Source: Methanosarcinales archaeon
Lineage (GTDB): Archaea; Halobacteriota; Methanosarcinia; Methanotrichales; Methanotrichaceae
Reading direction: 5' to 3'
Assembly: GCA_013415595.1 (NCBI GenBank)
Contig: JAAEEW010000113.1
Span: forward strand, 1 to 5,735
DNA: 5,735 nucleotides
A program made the translations under genes and the position numbers. This document shows, piece by piece, positions 1 to 5,266 of this stretch. The notes under the pieces were generated by a model. The model was not told the origin of the DNA, ran no database searches, and was given only the letters and a program-made list of their open reading frames with translations. Positions within the stretch are counted from its first letter, which is position 1. Each line of letters begins with the position of its first letter.

Positions 1-62
1 GGGTTGACGATGATGAACAGGGAGAGCAGGGTGTAGGGGAAGTACAGCAGGTAATCAATCAT
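1..62 (-). CDS. N-terminus of an unidentified membrane protein (partial, runs off left edge)
   Basis: An ATG at 62-60 on the minus strand opens a frame that stays open to the window edge. The 20 visible residues begin MIDYLLYFPYTLL and continue SLFIIVN, a strongly hydrophobic stretch typical of a first transmembrane helix or uncleaved signal anchor. A GAGGG (minus strand, 75-71) lies 8 nt before the ATG, a good Shine-Dalgarno distance, which supports the start. A TATA-like AAAAATAG sits at 98-91, but a transcript starting about 27 nt beyond it would begin near 67 and lose the Shine-Dalgarno, so a promoter further upstream is also possible. It has the same orientation as the next gene upstream (212-679), with 149 bp between them. 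Twenty residues are too few to name a family. Confidence 0.6.
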   Translation of the reverse strand, partial: MIDYLLYFPYTLLSLFIIVN

Positions 63-108
63 TCAGTGAGCCCTCAGTACAATTTCCGGTCTATTTTTCC
101 CGGCCTCT

Positions 109-195
109 CCCCGGTTGCGTTCCCGGTGCGTTCCCGGTTGTCTCCCCGGTTGCGTCCCCGACCTGTCCCAGTCTATTTCCAGCTCTATTTCCAGG
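109..195. repeat. Degenerate 12-bp tandem repeat array in two blocks
   Basis: Positions 109-167 read as five units close to CCCCGGTTGCGT: 109-120 and 144-155 are identical, 121-131 has lost one base, 132-143 differs at a few positions, and 156-167 is the most diverged. Four bases later, 172-183 and 184-195 are a second 12-bp duplication, TCTATTTCCAGC then TCTATTTCCAGG. The array fills most of the 149-bp gap between the two minus-strand genes. On the minus strand the second block gives AAATAGA twice, 12 bp apart, which could act as a weak TATA element for the gene at 1-62. I see no open frame of note in this gap on the minus strand. Confidence 0.7.
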
Positions 196-211
196 CCCTA
201 CAGCCAAAATA

Positions 212-679
212 TCATGATTTGAAGTGGGGTGAATCCTTCTCGTCCGGATCTTCCTCCAGGCTCTTCAGGAACTTCCCGCCCACCAGGGCCAGGACTCCCA
301 GGAGCCCGCTGGCCAGGGCGGCTCCGCCCCTGGTCCCCGAGCGGCGGCTGCCGGAGCGGGCCAGGGCCAGGCCGGCGGCCAGCACGGCAGCCAGAGAGGC
401 CAGGTACTCAGGAGCGTCACGCAGCAGGTGGCCCACCGGGTCCTCGTCGGCGTTGGCCAGGTCCCGGTGCAGGACAAAGCGGTCCTGGAACTCGTGCACG
501 TGGGCCCCACATGGTCCCCGGAACTGGCGGCTGGCTCCGGGAAGCATCTCCCCCAGGAAGGTCTCGGTGAAGCAGTGGGGGAGCTGTGCCATGCGGTCCT
601 TGGGCAGGGCATACTTCCGGTGATAGGGAAGGGTCTCCACCCAATCGCAAAACTCGCGGCAGGCCTTGGTGCATTCCAT
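212..679 (-). CDS. Unrecognised 155-residue Cys/His-rich protein with two hydrophobic segments
   Basis: I do not recognise this protein and assign no function. The first half (residues 1-90) is polar and has a patterned N-terminus with cysteines at 3, 7 and 11, then LPYHRKYALP (17-26), C36, the segment LPGASRQFRGPCGAHVHEF (46-64) with C57, H60 and H62, and H71 and H84. The density of Cys and His suggests metal binding or redox chemistry, but this is inference. Residues 92-107 and 119-135 are Ala/Leu/Gly-rich hydrophobic segments joined by a basic, Ser/Arg-rich loop, which could form a membrane hairpin. The C-terminus (142-155) is acidic. The ATG at 679 is chosen over the in-frame GTG at 703 because a TATA box (TATTTAAG, 710-703) overlaps that GTG and is centred 27 nt from the ATG. 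The segment looks like a conserved globular domain rather than a chance frame. Confidence 0.75.
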   Translation of the reverse strand: MECTKACREFCDWVETLPYHRKYALPKDRMAQLPHCFTETFLGEMLPGASRQFRGPCGAHVHEFQDRFVLHRDLANADEDPVGHLLRDAPEYLASLAAVLAAGLALARSGSRRSGTRGGAALASGLLGVLALVGGKFLKSLEEDPDEKDSPHFKS

Positions 680-702
680 GATAAAGCACTCTGTCCTCCC
701 CA

Positions 703-710
703 CTTAAATA
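703..710 (-). promoter_or_regulatory. TATA box for the 155-residue gene
   Basis: The minus strand reads TATTTAAG at 710-703, close to the archaeal TATA consensus. Its centre is about 27 nt from the ATG at 679, so transcription should begin almost at the start codon. No Shine-Dalgarno lies at useful distance from that ATG; the GGGGAGG on this strand is about 15 nt away and would precede the transcript start. This implies a leaderless mRNA. Confidence 0.6.
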
Positions 711-754
711 TCTGGCTGAAAGGGGGAAGTCCGGCCCCCCCGAGGGTGACTTCA

Positions 755-829
755 GGAGGAGACCTTGGGGGGCCTCCAGGGGAGACGCCAGGGGAGACCT
801 TTGGAGGAGTCCTTTGGAGGAGACCTCCA
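755..829. repeat. 12- to 14-bp purine-rich tandem array in the divergent spacer
   Basis: Six successive units resemble GGGGAGACCTTT: 755-766 (GGAGGAGACCTT), 767-778, 779-790, 791-802, then a 13-bp unit at 803-815 and a 14-bp unit at 816-829. The first four keep a strict 12-bp spacing; the last two have gained one and two bases. The plus strand is G/A-rich. Upstream of the array is a run of seven C (735-741). The array lies between the divergent TATA boxes at 703-710 and 957-962. Together with the decamer array at 840-929 it accounts for most of the 307-bp gene-free stretch 680-986. Confidence 0.7.
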
Positions 830-839
830 GGGCCAGCCG

Positions 840-929
840 GGATCTGCCAGGATCTGTCAGGGTCTGTCAGGGTCTGCCGATATCCAGCAGGATCTAGCAG
901 GATCTGTCAGGATCCATCAGCATCGATAG
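840..929. repeat. 10-bp tandem array, nine units, upstream of the beta-helix gene
   Basis: Nine decamers follow each other without a single length change from 840 to 929. The commonest form is GGATCTGTCA (850-859 and 900-909), with GGATCTGCCA, GGGTCTGTCA, GGGTCTGCCG, ATATCCAGCA, GGATCTAGCA, GGATCCATCA and GCATCGATAG as variants. Five units carry GATC at the same phase (841, 851, 891, 901, 911). The period is close to one DNA turn, so equivalent positions face the same side of the helix. The array ends about 27 bp before the TATA box of the gene starting at 987. Spacers are absent, so this is not a CRISPR array. Confidence 0.8.
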
Positions 930-950
930 TTAGCTTTTCCGCTGCCCGAT

Positions 951-962
951 AAAACGTTTATA
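951..962 (+). promoter_or_regulatory. BRE/TATA promoter of the beta-helix gene
   Basis: AAAACG (951-956), purine-rich as expected for a BRE, precedes TTTATA (957-962). The TATA centre is about 27 nt before the ATG at 987, so the mRNA is probably leaderless. The C-rich sequence just before the ATG has no Shine-Dalgarno. This spacing also argues against a TTG start at 966, which would lie only 6 nt from the TATA centre. Confidence 0.6.
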
Positions 963-986
963 CCCTTGGCTGGCCAACCAGCGCCC

Positions 987-2981
987 ATGCGTAAAGAGGC
1001 CAGAACATTTTTCAAAGATCGCCGGGATAGGCCCGCCACCTGGTGGGGGTTGGTGGCCATCACCGCTTTGCTTCTGGGGTCCGCCCAGGCCGCACTGATA
1101 ACCGTAGGGCCTGAAGAGAGCATCCAGGCGGCCATCAATGCAGCAGGCGAAGGCGATTGGATCGAGGTTCAGAGCGGAACTTACCAGGAGAACCTGGAAG
1201 TCTACAAGCCGGTGGTCCTGAGGGGCAACCTCAGCACCGGGACCGGGCCGGTCATCGACGCTAAAGGGAGGCACAGTGCCGTAACCATCTACGCCGATGG
1301 GGTGACCGTGGAGGGCTTCGTGATCACCGGATCGGGAGCATCGGCAGATGACGCCGGCCTCAAGATCACCTCCCGGGACAACCTGGTCAGAAATAACCTG
1401 GTGGGCAGCAACGCCAACCACGGCATCCTGATCAGCCAGGCCGGCAACAACACCATACGTGAGTGCTCGGTCCAGGATAACGCCCAGCAGGGCATCATGA
1501 TTTACCAGTCATCGGACAACCGGCTGAGCGGCAACGCCGTCATGCGAAATCTGCACGGCATCGGCCTGTTCGGCTCAACCGAAAACATCATCCAGAGAAA
1601 TACGCTTTCCGAAAACCGGGCTGACGGCCTGTACCTGGAGAAGTCGGACAAGAACAACATCACCGGCAACCAGGTAACCAACAACTCCATCGGCCTTTCC
1701 GTCCTCTCCTCCCGGGGCAACACCATTGCCTCCAACAACATAACCGACAATAGAGAGGGCATGCACTTCGTCAACCGCAACGACAGCGAGAGCATAACCC
1801 AGAAGGCCATAACCGAGAGGGGCGGAGTCTCCATCAAGTACCGCCCCGCAGAAGGCACGGAGACGAAGAGCGTAAACGACTACGAAGAGAACCCCTTCAG
1901 CTCCAACACCATCTACCAGAACTACCTGGACAACCAGGAGAACGTCTACGACGACGGCTCCAACAACTGGTACTCCAGCGCCCTGAAGAGGGGCAACAGC
2001 TACAGCCAGTTCGACGAGCCGGAGGAGGGGTGCAGGGACAGAAACCGGGACGGGGTGTGCGACTCCAGCTACAACATAGCCGGTGGATCGCTAAAGGACC
2101 TCTACCCCCTGGTGAGCAGAGAGGCCGTGCTTGGCCAGTACCGGGTCAAGAATCCCGACGGGACCCAGCTGGGAATGGACAGAAATGCCTATCTGCCGCG
2201 CTCCGACGTCCTGATCCGGTTCAAGGTCCCGGCCAACTTCACCGGCTGGATGGGGATATTCTCCGGCGCCAGGGACCACGTCCAGGCCAGGACCGACGAG
2301 GCCCTGACCTACCGGCCGCTGCCGGCAAGCCAGAGCGGCTCCCTGGACCTCAAGGCCCCCTCGCAGCTCGGCAGCTACGACCTGCGGCTCTTCGACCAGG
2401 CCGGCCTGGAGCTTGCCTACCTGGACTTCCAGGTGATGGTCCCCAGCCTCGCCGCCGCTCCCCTGTCGGTCAGCACCTGCGAGCAGATCGCCGTCACCTA
2501 CTCCGGAGCGCCGGGGATGGACGGGGACTGGATCGGGCTTTTCAGGACGGATTCCTCCAGCCCGGCCTACCGGCAGTACCTGGATGGCAACAACGGCTCG
2601 TTCGCCTTCTCCGCCCCCACCAGCGGCGGGACCTATGAGCTTCGCATGTTCGACGGCGACGGAAACGGCCCGCTGGCCACCGCAGGCCCGGTGGAGATCA
2701 AGCCCCTCTCCGGAGTGAAGATCATCGCCAGCCCCTCGGAGGCCAGCGCCGGGCAGAGGATAACCGTCTCCTACTGGGGAGCCCTGCCTGCCAGCACCAT
2801 AGGCATGTACATGCTGACCAGCCCCGACAAGAACATGCTGGCCATGAAGTCCACGGGAGGAAACAGCTGCGGCACCCTGACCTTCGCCATCCCCGGGCCG
2901 GGAAGGTACGACTTCCGGCTCTTCGAGAACAACGTCTACAGAAAGCACATGGGCGCCAGCAACGTGGTGGTGGCCGGCTGA
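987..2981 (+). CDS. Secreted NosD-like right-handed beta-helix protein with three tandem C-terminal beta-sandwich-like repeats
   Basis: This 664-residue protein is probably exported and bound to or released from the cell surface. Residues 1-35 are a signal peptide: a long basic region, a hydrophobic core (19-31) and an AQA/A cleavage site after residue 35. Residues about 40-90 (GPEESIQAAINAAGEGDWIEV) are the usual opening of NosD/pectate-lyase-like beta-helices. Six coils follow, marked by x-G-hydrophobic turns at 145, 168, 190, 213, 235 and 257, so one coil per 22-23 residues, with many stacked Asn. Residues 349-375 include DRNRDGVCD, a D-x-N-x-D-G calcium-type loop, and end in the D-x-YPL that often closes NosD domains. 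Three repeats follow (about 384-484, 485-572, 574-664), each ending in APxxxGxYDLRLF-like sequence (462-469, 548-555, 639-646). There is no C-terminal membrane anchor. The family name NosD does not imply nitrous oxide reductase maturation here: no nos genes are near. Polysaccharide or glycoprotein binding is possible but unproven. The ATG at 987 is preferred to the in-frame TTG at 966 because of the TATA spacing. Confidence 0.85.
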   Translation: MRKEARTFFKDRRDRPATWWGLVAITALLLGSAQAALITVGPEESIQAAINAAGEGDWIEVQSGTYQENLEVYKPVVLRGNLSTGTGPVIDAKGRHSAVTIYADGVTVEGFVITGSGASADDAGLKITSRDNLVRNNLVGSNANHGILISQAGNNTIRECSVQDNAQQGIMIYQSSDNRLSGNAVMRNLHGIGLFGSTENIIQRNTLSENRADGLYLEKSDKNNITGNQVTNNSIGLSVLSSRGNTIASNNITDNREGMHFVNRNDSESITQKAITERGGVSIKYRPAEGTETKSVNDYEENPFSSNTIYQNYLDNQENVYDDGSNNWYSSALKRGNSYSQFDEPEEGCRDRNRDGVCDSSYNIAGGSLKDLYPLVSREAVLGQYRVKNPDGTQLGMDRNAYLPRSDVLIRFKVPANFTGWMGIFSGARDHVQARTDEALTYRPLPASQSGSLDLKAPSQLGSYDLRLFDQAGLELAYLDFQVMVPSLAAAPLSVSTCEQIAVTYSGAPGMDGDWIGLFRTDSSSPAYRQYLDGNNGSFAFSAPTSGGTYELRMFDGDGNGPLATAGPVEIKPLSGVKIIASPSEASAGQRITVSYWGALPASTIGMYMLTSPDKNMLAMKSTGGNSCGTLTFAIPGPGRYDFRLFENNVYRKHMGASNVVVAG

Positions 2982-3060
2982 GGGGATAAGCCGGCTTTCC
3001 CGGGCCGAAAACTTCCCCTGGCGGCGGGAGGTGAGGAATCGGAAGGGCCCGGCCACCAAT

Positions 3061-3094
3061 ATTTTCTTTTTTTTGTTTTTCAATTTTTAATTTT
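3061..3094 (+). terminator. Oligo-T terminator of the beta-helix gene
   Basis: About 80 nt past the stop codon, the plus strand carries T-tracts of 4, 8, 5, 5 and 4 bases (3062-3065, 3067-3074, 3076-3080, 3084-3088, 3091-3094). Clustered U-tracts without a required hairpin are the standard intrinsic termination signal of archaeal RNA polymerase. It is the most T-rich stretch in an otherwise GC-rich window. Confidence 0.8.
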
Positions 3095-3189
3095 AAGTCG
3101 ATATCCAGATCCTGCAATCCTGGCCCTGCCAGACGATAGCGATAGCGGAGCGGAGCGGACGGACGGCAGAAGCCCGGAGGGTGGCGACG
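3095..3189. other. Non-coding part of the convergent spacer with stepwise micro-duplications
   Basis: The gene-free region between the two convergent genes runs from 2982 to 3338. Apart from the terminators on each side, its centre holds a run of small direct duplications: GATAGC twice (3135-3146), GGAGC twice (3147-3156), GGAC twice (3157-3164), then GGC. A frame starting with ATG at 3194 on the plus strand is Lys/Arg-rich only because of poly-purine sequence and runs antisense into lysA, so I do not count it as a gene. I see no RNA gene here. Confidence 0.5.
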
Positions 3190-3264
3190 AAAAATGACGG
3201 CCGGGAAGGGGGAGAGAGAAGCTCGAAAGAAAAAGAAGGATCGCAAAAGGACGAAAATGAAAGA
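3190..3264 (-). terminator. Probable T-rich terminator region of lysA
   Basis: On the minus strand, past the lysA stop, T-tracts of 4-5 bases occur at 3257-3254, 3248-3245, 3234-3230 and 3194-3190, the densest part reading CTTCTTTTTCTTTC around 3239-3226. They lie about 80-150 nt beyond the stop codon. The tracts are shorter and more interrupted than those for the convergent gene, so this is a weaker call. Confidence 0.5.
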
Positions 3265-3338
3265 AACGGATTGCTGGACCGATGGCCCCGGGATGGGGAG
3301 GGCCGCTTCCCATCCACGGCGCCGCAGATCCCCTGCCC

Positions 3339-4622
3339 TCACCACAGCAGCCGGGGGGGAACGGCCTGTCCAGCCAGCAGGGCGCTGTAGTCCTCCGCCC
3401 TCCTGGTCACCTCGGCCTGGCTTCCATGAACCAGCACCTCCGCCGGCCGGGGCTGGCCGTTGTACTGGGAGGCCATGGAGAAGCCGTAGGCTCCGGCGTC
3501 GAAGAAGGCCAGCACGTCTCCCCTGTGGACCGAGGGCAGCATGCGGTCCCGGGCCAGGACGTCCCCGGTCTCGCAGATGGGGCCGACCACGGTGAAGGGG
3601 GCCTCCGGGGCCTGGGCCGCCCGGTTGGCCACCACGATGTGATGGTAGGAGTCGTAGAGCATGGGCCTGGCCAGGACGTTGAATCCGGCGTCGATGCCCA
3701 CGAAGGTCACGTGGGCGCTCTTGACCACGTTTACGGTGGTCAGGAGAATCGTAGTGTCCCCCACGATGCTCCGGCCCGGCTCCAGGATCAGCCGGGGGGA
3801 GATGCCCATCACCCCACAGCGCCCGGCCAGGACCGGCAGGACGGCAGAGGCCAGGTCGGCGGGGACCGGGGCCTTTATCGCCGGGTCGTACTGGATGCCC
3901 AGGCCGCCGCCCAGATCGATCATCTTGATGGAGCCTCCCACCTTCAGCACCTCCCCGGCCAGGTCCATCATCCGGGAGGCCGCCTCCACGAAGGAGGAGA
4001 CGTCCAGGATCTGGGAGCCGATGTGGCAGTGCAGGCCCACCGGCTCCACGCCCTCCAGCTCCAGGGCCTTCCGGAAGACCCCGGCCACGGACGGAGCGGG
4101 AATGCCGAATTTGGAGGAGCGTAGCCCCGTGGCGATCTTGGGGTGGGTCTTGACCGAGACGTCCGGATTGACCCGGAAGAGGACCTCCACCTTCTTTCCC
4201 ATCCAGGAGGCAAGCTCGCCGAGCACTGAGAGCTCCTCTGGAGAATCCACCGAGACCCGCACCCCGGCCTCCACGGCCATCTCCAGCTCCCGGGAGGACT
4301 TGGAGTTGCCGTTGAACAGGATTTTCTCCCGGGGGATGCCCGCCAGCCTGGCCAGGGCCAGCTCGCCGCCGGAGAAGACGTCCGCTCCCGCCCCCTCCTG
4401 GGCCAGAATCCTGAGCGTCGCCAGGTTGCCGTTGGCCTTGACCGCGAAGTACTTGTCAGCCTCCGGGAAAGCCTGGTGGTAGGCCCGGATGTTGTGCCTG
4501 AGCCTCGATTCGCTGGTAACGTAAAGCGGCGTGCCGAACTCCCCGGCCAGCGCCACCGTATCCACGTCCTCGATGAAGAGATGACTGCCCTCGACCCTGA
4601 GATGCTCCTTCGTCCCGAACAT
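3339..4622 (-). CDS. lysA: Diaminopimelate decarboxylase
   Basis: This PLP enzyme removes CO2 from meso-diaminopimelate to give L-lysine, the last step of the DAP pathway, in the cytoplasm. At 427 residues it has the usual family length and is complete. It has the fold-type III layout: an N-terminal barrel with the PLP lysine K62 in YFAVKANGN (58-66), the HIGSQI motif (200-205), the glycine loop GGGLGI (238-243) that grips the PLP phosphate, and EPGR (281-284). The C-terminal beta domain carries CETGD (350-354), whose Cys and Glu reach the other subunit's active site, and AGAYG (376-380) with Y379. HIGSQI and CETGD separate it from ornithine/arginine decarboxylases. The ATG at 4622 gives the normal N-terminus. 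It lies 116 bp downstream of the dCMP deaminase gene on the same strand, with promoter-like TATA elements in the gap, so it can be transcribed alone. The presence of lysA implies lysine is made through DAP rather than aminoadipate. Confidence 0.95.
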   Translation of the reverse strand: MFGTKEHLRVEGSHLFIEDVDTVALAGEFGTPLYVTSESRLRHNIRAYHQAFPEADKYFAVKANGNLATLRILAQEGAGADVFSGGELALARLAGIPREKILFNGNSKSSRELEMAVEAGVRVSVDSPEELSVLGELASWMGKKVEVLFRVNPDVSVKTHPKIATGLRSSKFGIPAPSVAGVFRKALELEGVEPVGLHCHIGSQILDVSSFVEAASRMMDLAGEVLKVGGSIKMIDLGGGLGIQYDPAIKAPVPADLASAVLPVLAGRCGVMGISPRLILEPGRSIVGDTTILLTTVNVVKSAHVTFVGIDAGFNVLARPMLYDSYHHIVVANRAAQAPEAPFTVVGPICETGDVLARDRMLPSVHRGDVLAFFDAGAYGFSMASQYNGQPRPAEVLVHGSQAEVTRRAEDYSALLAGQAVPPRLLW

Positions 4623-4643
4623 GGTGGGGGAATCGGTGAGGGG

Positions 4644-4699
4644 AGTAAAAATCTTTTCGTGTCCTGGATTTTAAAGCATAATCCGCAGTTTTTAAAGCG
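4644..4699 (-). promoter_or_regulatory. Promoter region of lysA with two near-identical TATA-like elements
   Basis: On the minus strand GCTTTAAAA occurs twice, near 4699-4691 and 4677-4669, 22 bp apart. A third, weaker element, GATTTTTACT, lies at 4652-4643. The element at 4677-4669 fits a transcript start near 4644 and a 22-nt leader; the one nearest the gene is about 27 nt from the ATG and would give a leaderless mRNA. The leader is C-rich and contains no Shine-Dalgarno. Which element is used cannot be decided from sequence. Confidence 0.45.
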
Positions 4700-4738
4700 G
4701 CCCCATCATTCGGCCCCAATCGATGACTCCCTGCCCCT

Positions 4739-5176
4739 TCAGACCGTTTGCCTTACCTCCACCCCGGCCTGCTCCAAAAACCGCAGCGCCTCCCCGTCCG
4801 GGTAGCTCTGGCCGTAGACCACCTTCTTGATGCGGCCGTTGATCATCATCTTGGCACAGAGGATGCAGGGCTGGTGGGTGCAGTAGAGGGTGGCCCCCTC
4901 GATGCTCACCCCGTGGATGGCCGCCTGGATGATGGCGTTTTGCTCGGCGTGAACGGCCCGGCACAGCTCGTGGCGGGTCCCGCTCTCCACCTTCTCCCGC
5001 AGGCATCCCACCACGTCGCAGTGCTCCAGGCCGGTGGGGGCTCCGTTGTAGCCGGTGGAGAGGATGCGGTTGTTCCTCACCAGCAGGGCGCCCACGTGAT
5101 TTCGAAGACAGGTGGACCTCTTGGCCACCACCGAGGCGATCTCCATGAAATATTGGTCGAGGCTGGGACGGTCCAT
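4739..5176 (-). CDS. dCMP deaminase (deoxycytidylate deaminase)
   Basis: This 145-residue cytosolic zinc enzyme converts dCMP to dUMP, the substrate of thymidylate synthase. The zinc site is plain: H76 and catalytic E78 in HAEQNA, with C104 and C107 in PCILC. Family hallmarks include STCLRNHVGA (21-30), the substrate-loop motif GYNGAPTG (42-49), HC (52-53), GC (57-58) and GATLYCTHQPC (94-104). The length is typical of the ComEB/dCMP deaminase group. A riboflavin-type or plain cytidine deaminase is unlikely because of the GYNGAP and STCxRxxVG motifs. The frame is open further upstream to about 5512, but the ATG at 5176 is chosen because it gives the normal family N-terminus (MDRPSLDQYFMEIA) and a TATA-like element sits about 31 nt before it. 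Extra Cys (23, 53, 58, 72) are common in archaeal members. It is divergent from the lysyl-tRNA synthetase gene and followed by lysA. Confidence 0.93.
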   Translation of the reverse strand: MDRPSLDQYFMEIASVVAKRSTCLRNHVGALLVRNNRILSTGYNGAPTGLEHCDVVGCLREKVESGTRHELCRAVHAEQNAIIQAAIHGVSIEGATLYCTHQPCILCAKMMINGRIKKVVYGQSYPDGEALRFLEQAGVEVRQTV

Positions 5177-5266
5177 AGCAATTGGGATAGACCACCTTAA
5201 GAGATTAAAATTCACCGACCGAATCAGCGGAAGCTTAATATCGATCTCCATAGCGACTTCCTGCCT
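5177..5266. promoter_or_regulatory. 90-bp bidirectional promoter between dCMP deaminase and lysyl-tRNA synthetase genes
   Basis: Two outward-facing TATA-like elements fit in this short gap. The minus strand has AATTTTAATC (5212-5203), centred about 31 nt from the deaminase ATG. The plus strand has CTTAATAT (5234-5241) behind purine-rich CGGAAG (5228-5233), centred about 29 nt before the synthetase ATG. Only about 21 bp separates the boxes, so preinitiation complexes on the two strands may compete. Neither start codon has a Shine-Dalgarno at usable distance, pointing to leaderless or very short-leader transcripts. Confidence 0.55.

Noticed and set aside
66..623. Plus-strand frame of 185 codons
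   Set aside because: It lies mostly antisense to the gene at 212-679 and its start reads through the 12-bp array; the product is Arg/Pro/Ser-rich low-complexity sequence with no domain-like pattern.
680..703. GTG start for the 155-residue protein, eight residues longer
   Set aside because: The GTG overlaps the TATA box; the transcript would begin after it.
840..929. Possible CRISPR array
   Set aside because: Units are 10 bp and directly contiguous; there are no spacers, no longer direct repeat and no cas genes.
428..952. Plus-strand frame of 174 codons through the divergent spacer
   Set aside because: Its second half merely translates the tandem arrays and its first half is antisense to the 155-residue gene.
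966..986. TTG start for the beta-helix protein, seven residues longer
   Set aside because: The TTG is only 6 nt from the TATA centre, so it would be upstream of the likely transcript start; the ATG at 987 gives a normal signal peptide.
2987..2997. Palindrome AAGCCGGCTT just after the beta-helix gene as a hairpin terminator
   Set aside because: It is short, has no loop and is not followed by a T-tract; the oligo-T cluster at 3061-3094 explains termination better.
2091..3083. Minus-strand frame of 330 codons
   Set aside because: It is antisense to the beta-helix gene, a frame kept open by high GC; the product is Gly/Val-rich without recognisable motifs.
3194..3595. Plus-strand frame of 133 codons with a Lys/Arg-rich start
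   Set aside because: The basic start comes from poly-purine sequence that better fits a T-rich terminator of lysA on the other strand, and the rest is antisense to lysA.
3282..4124. Plus-strand frame of 280 codons
   Set aside because: It is antisense to lysA, whose motifs are complete and unambiguous; the product is Gly/His/Gln-rich.
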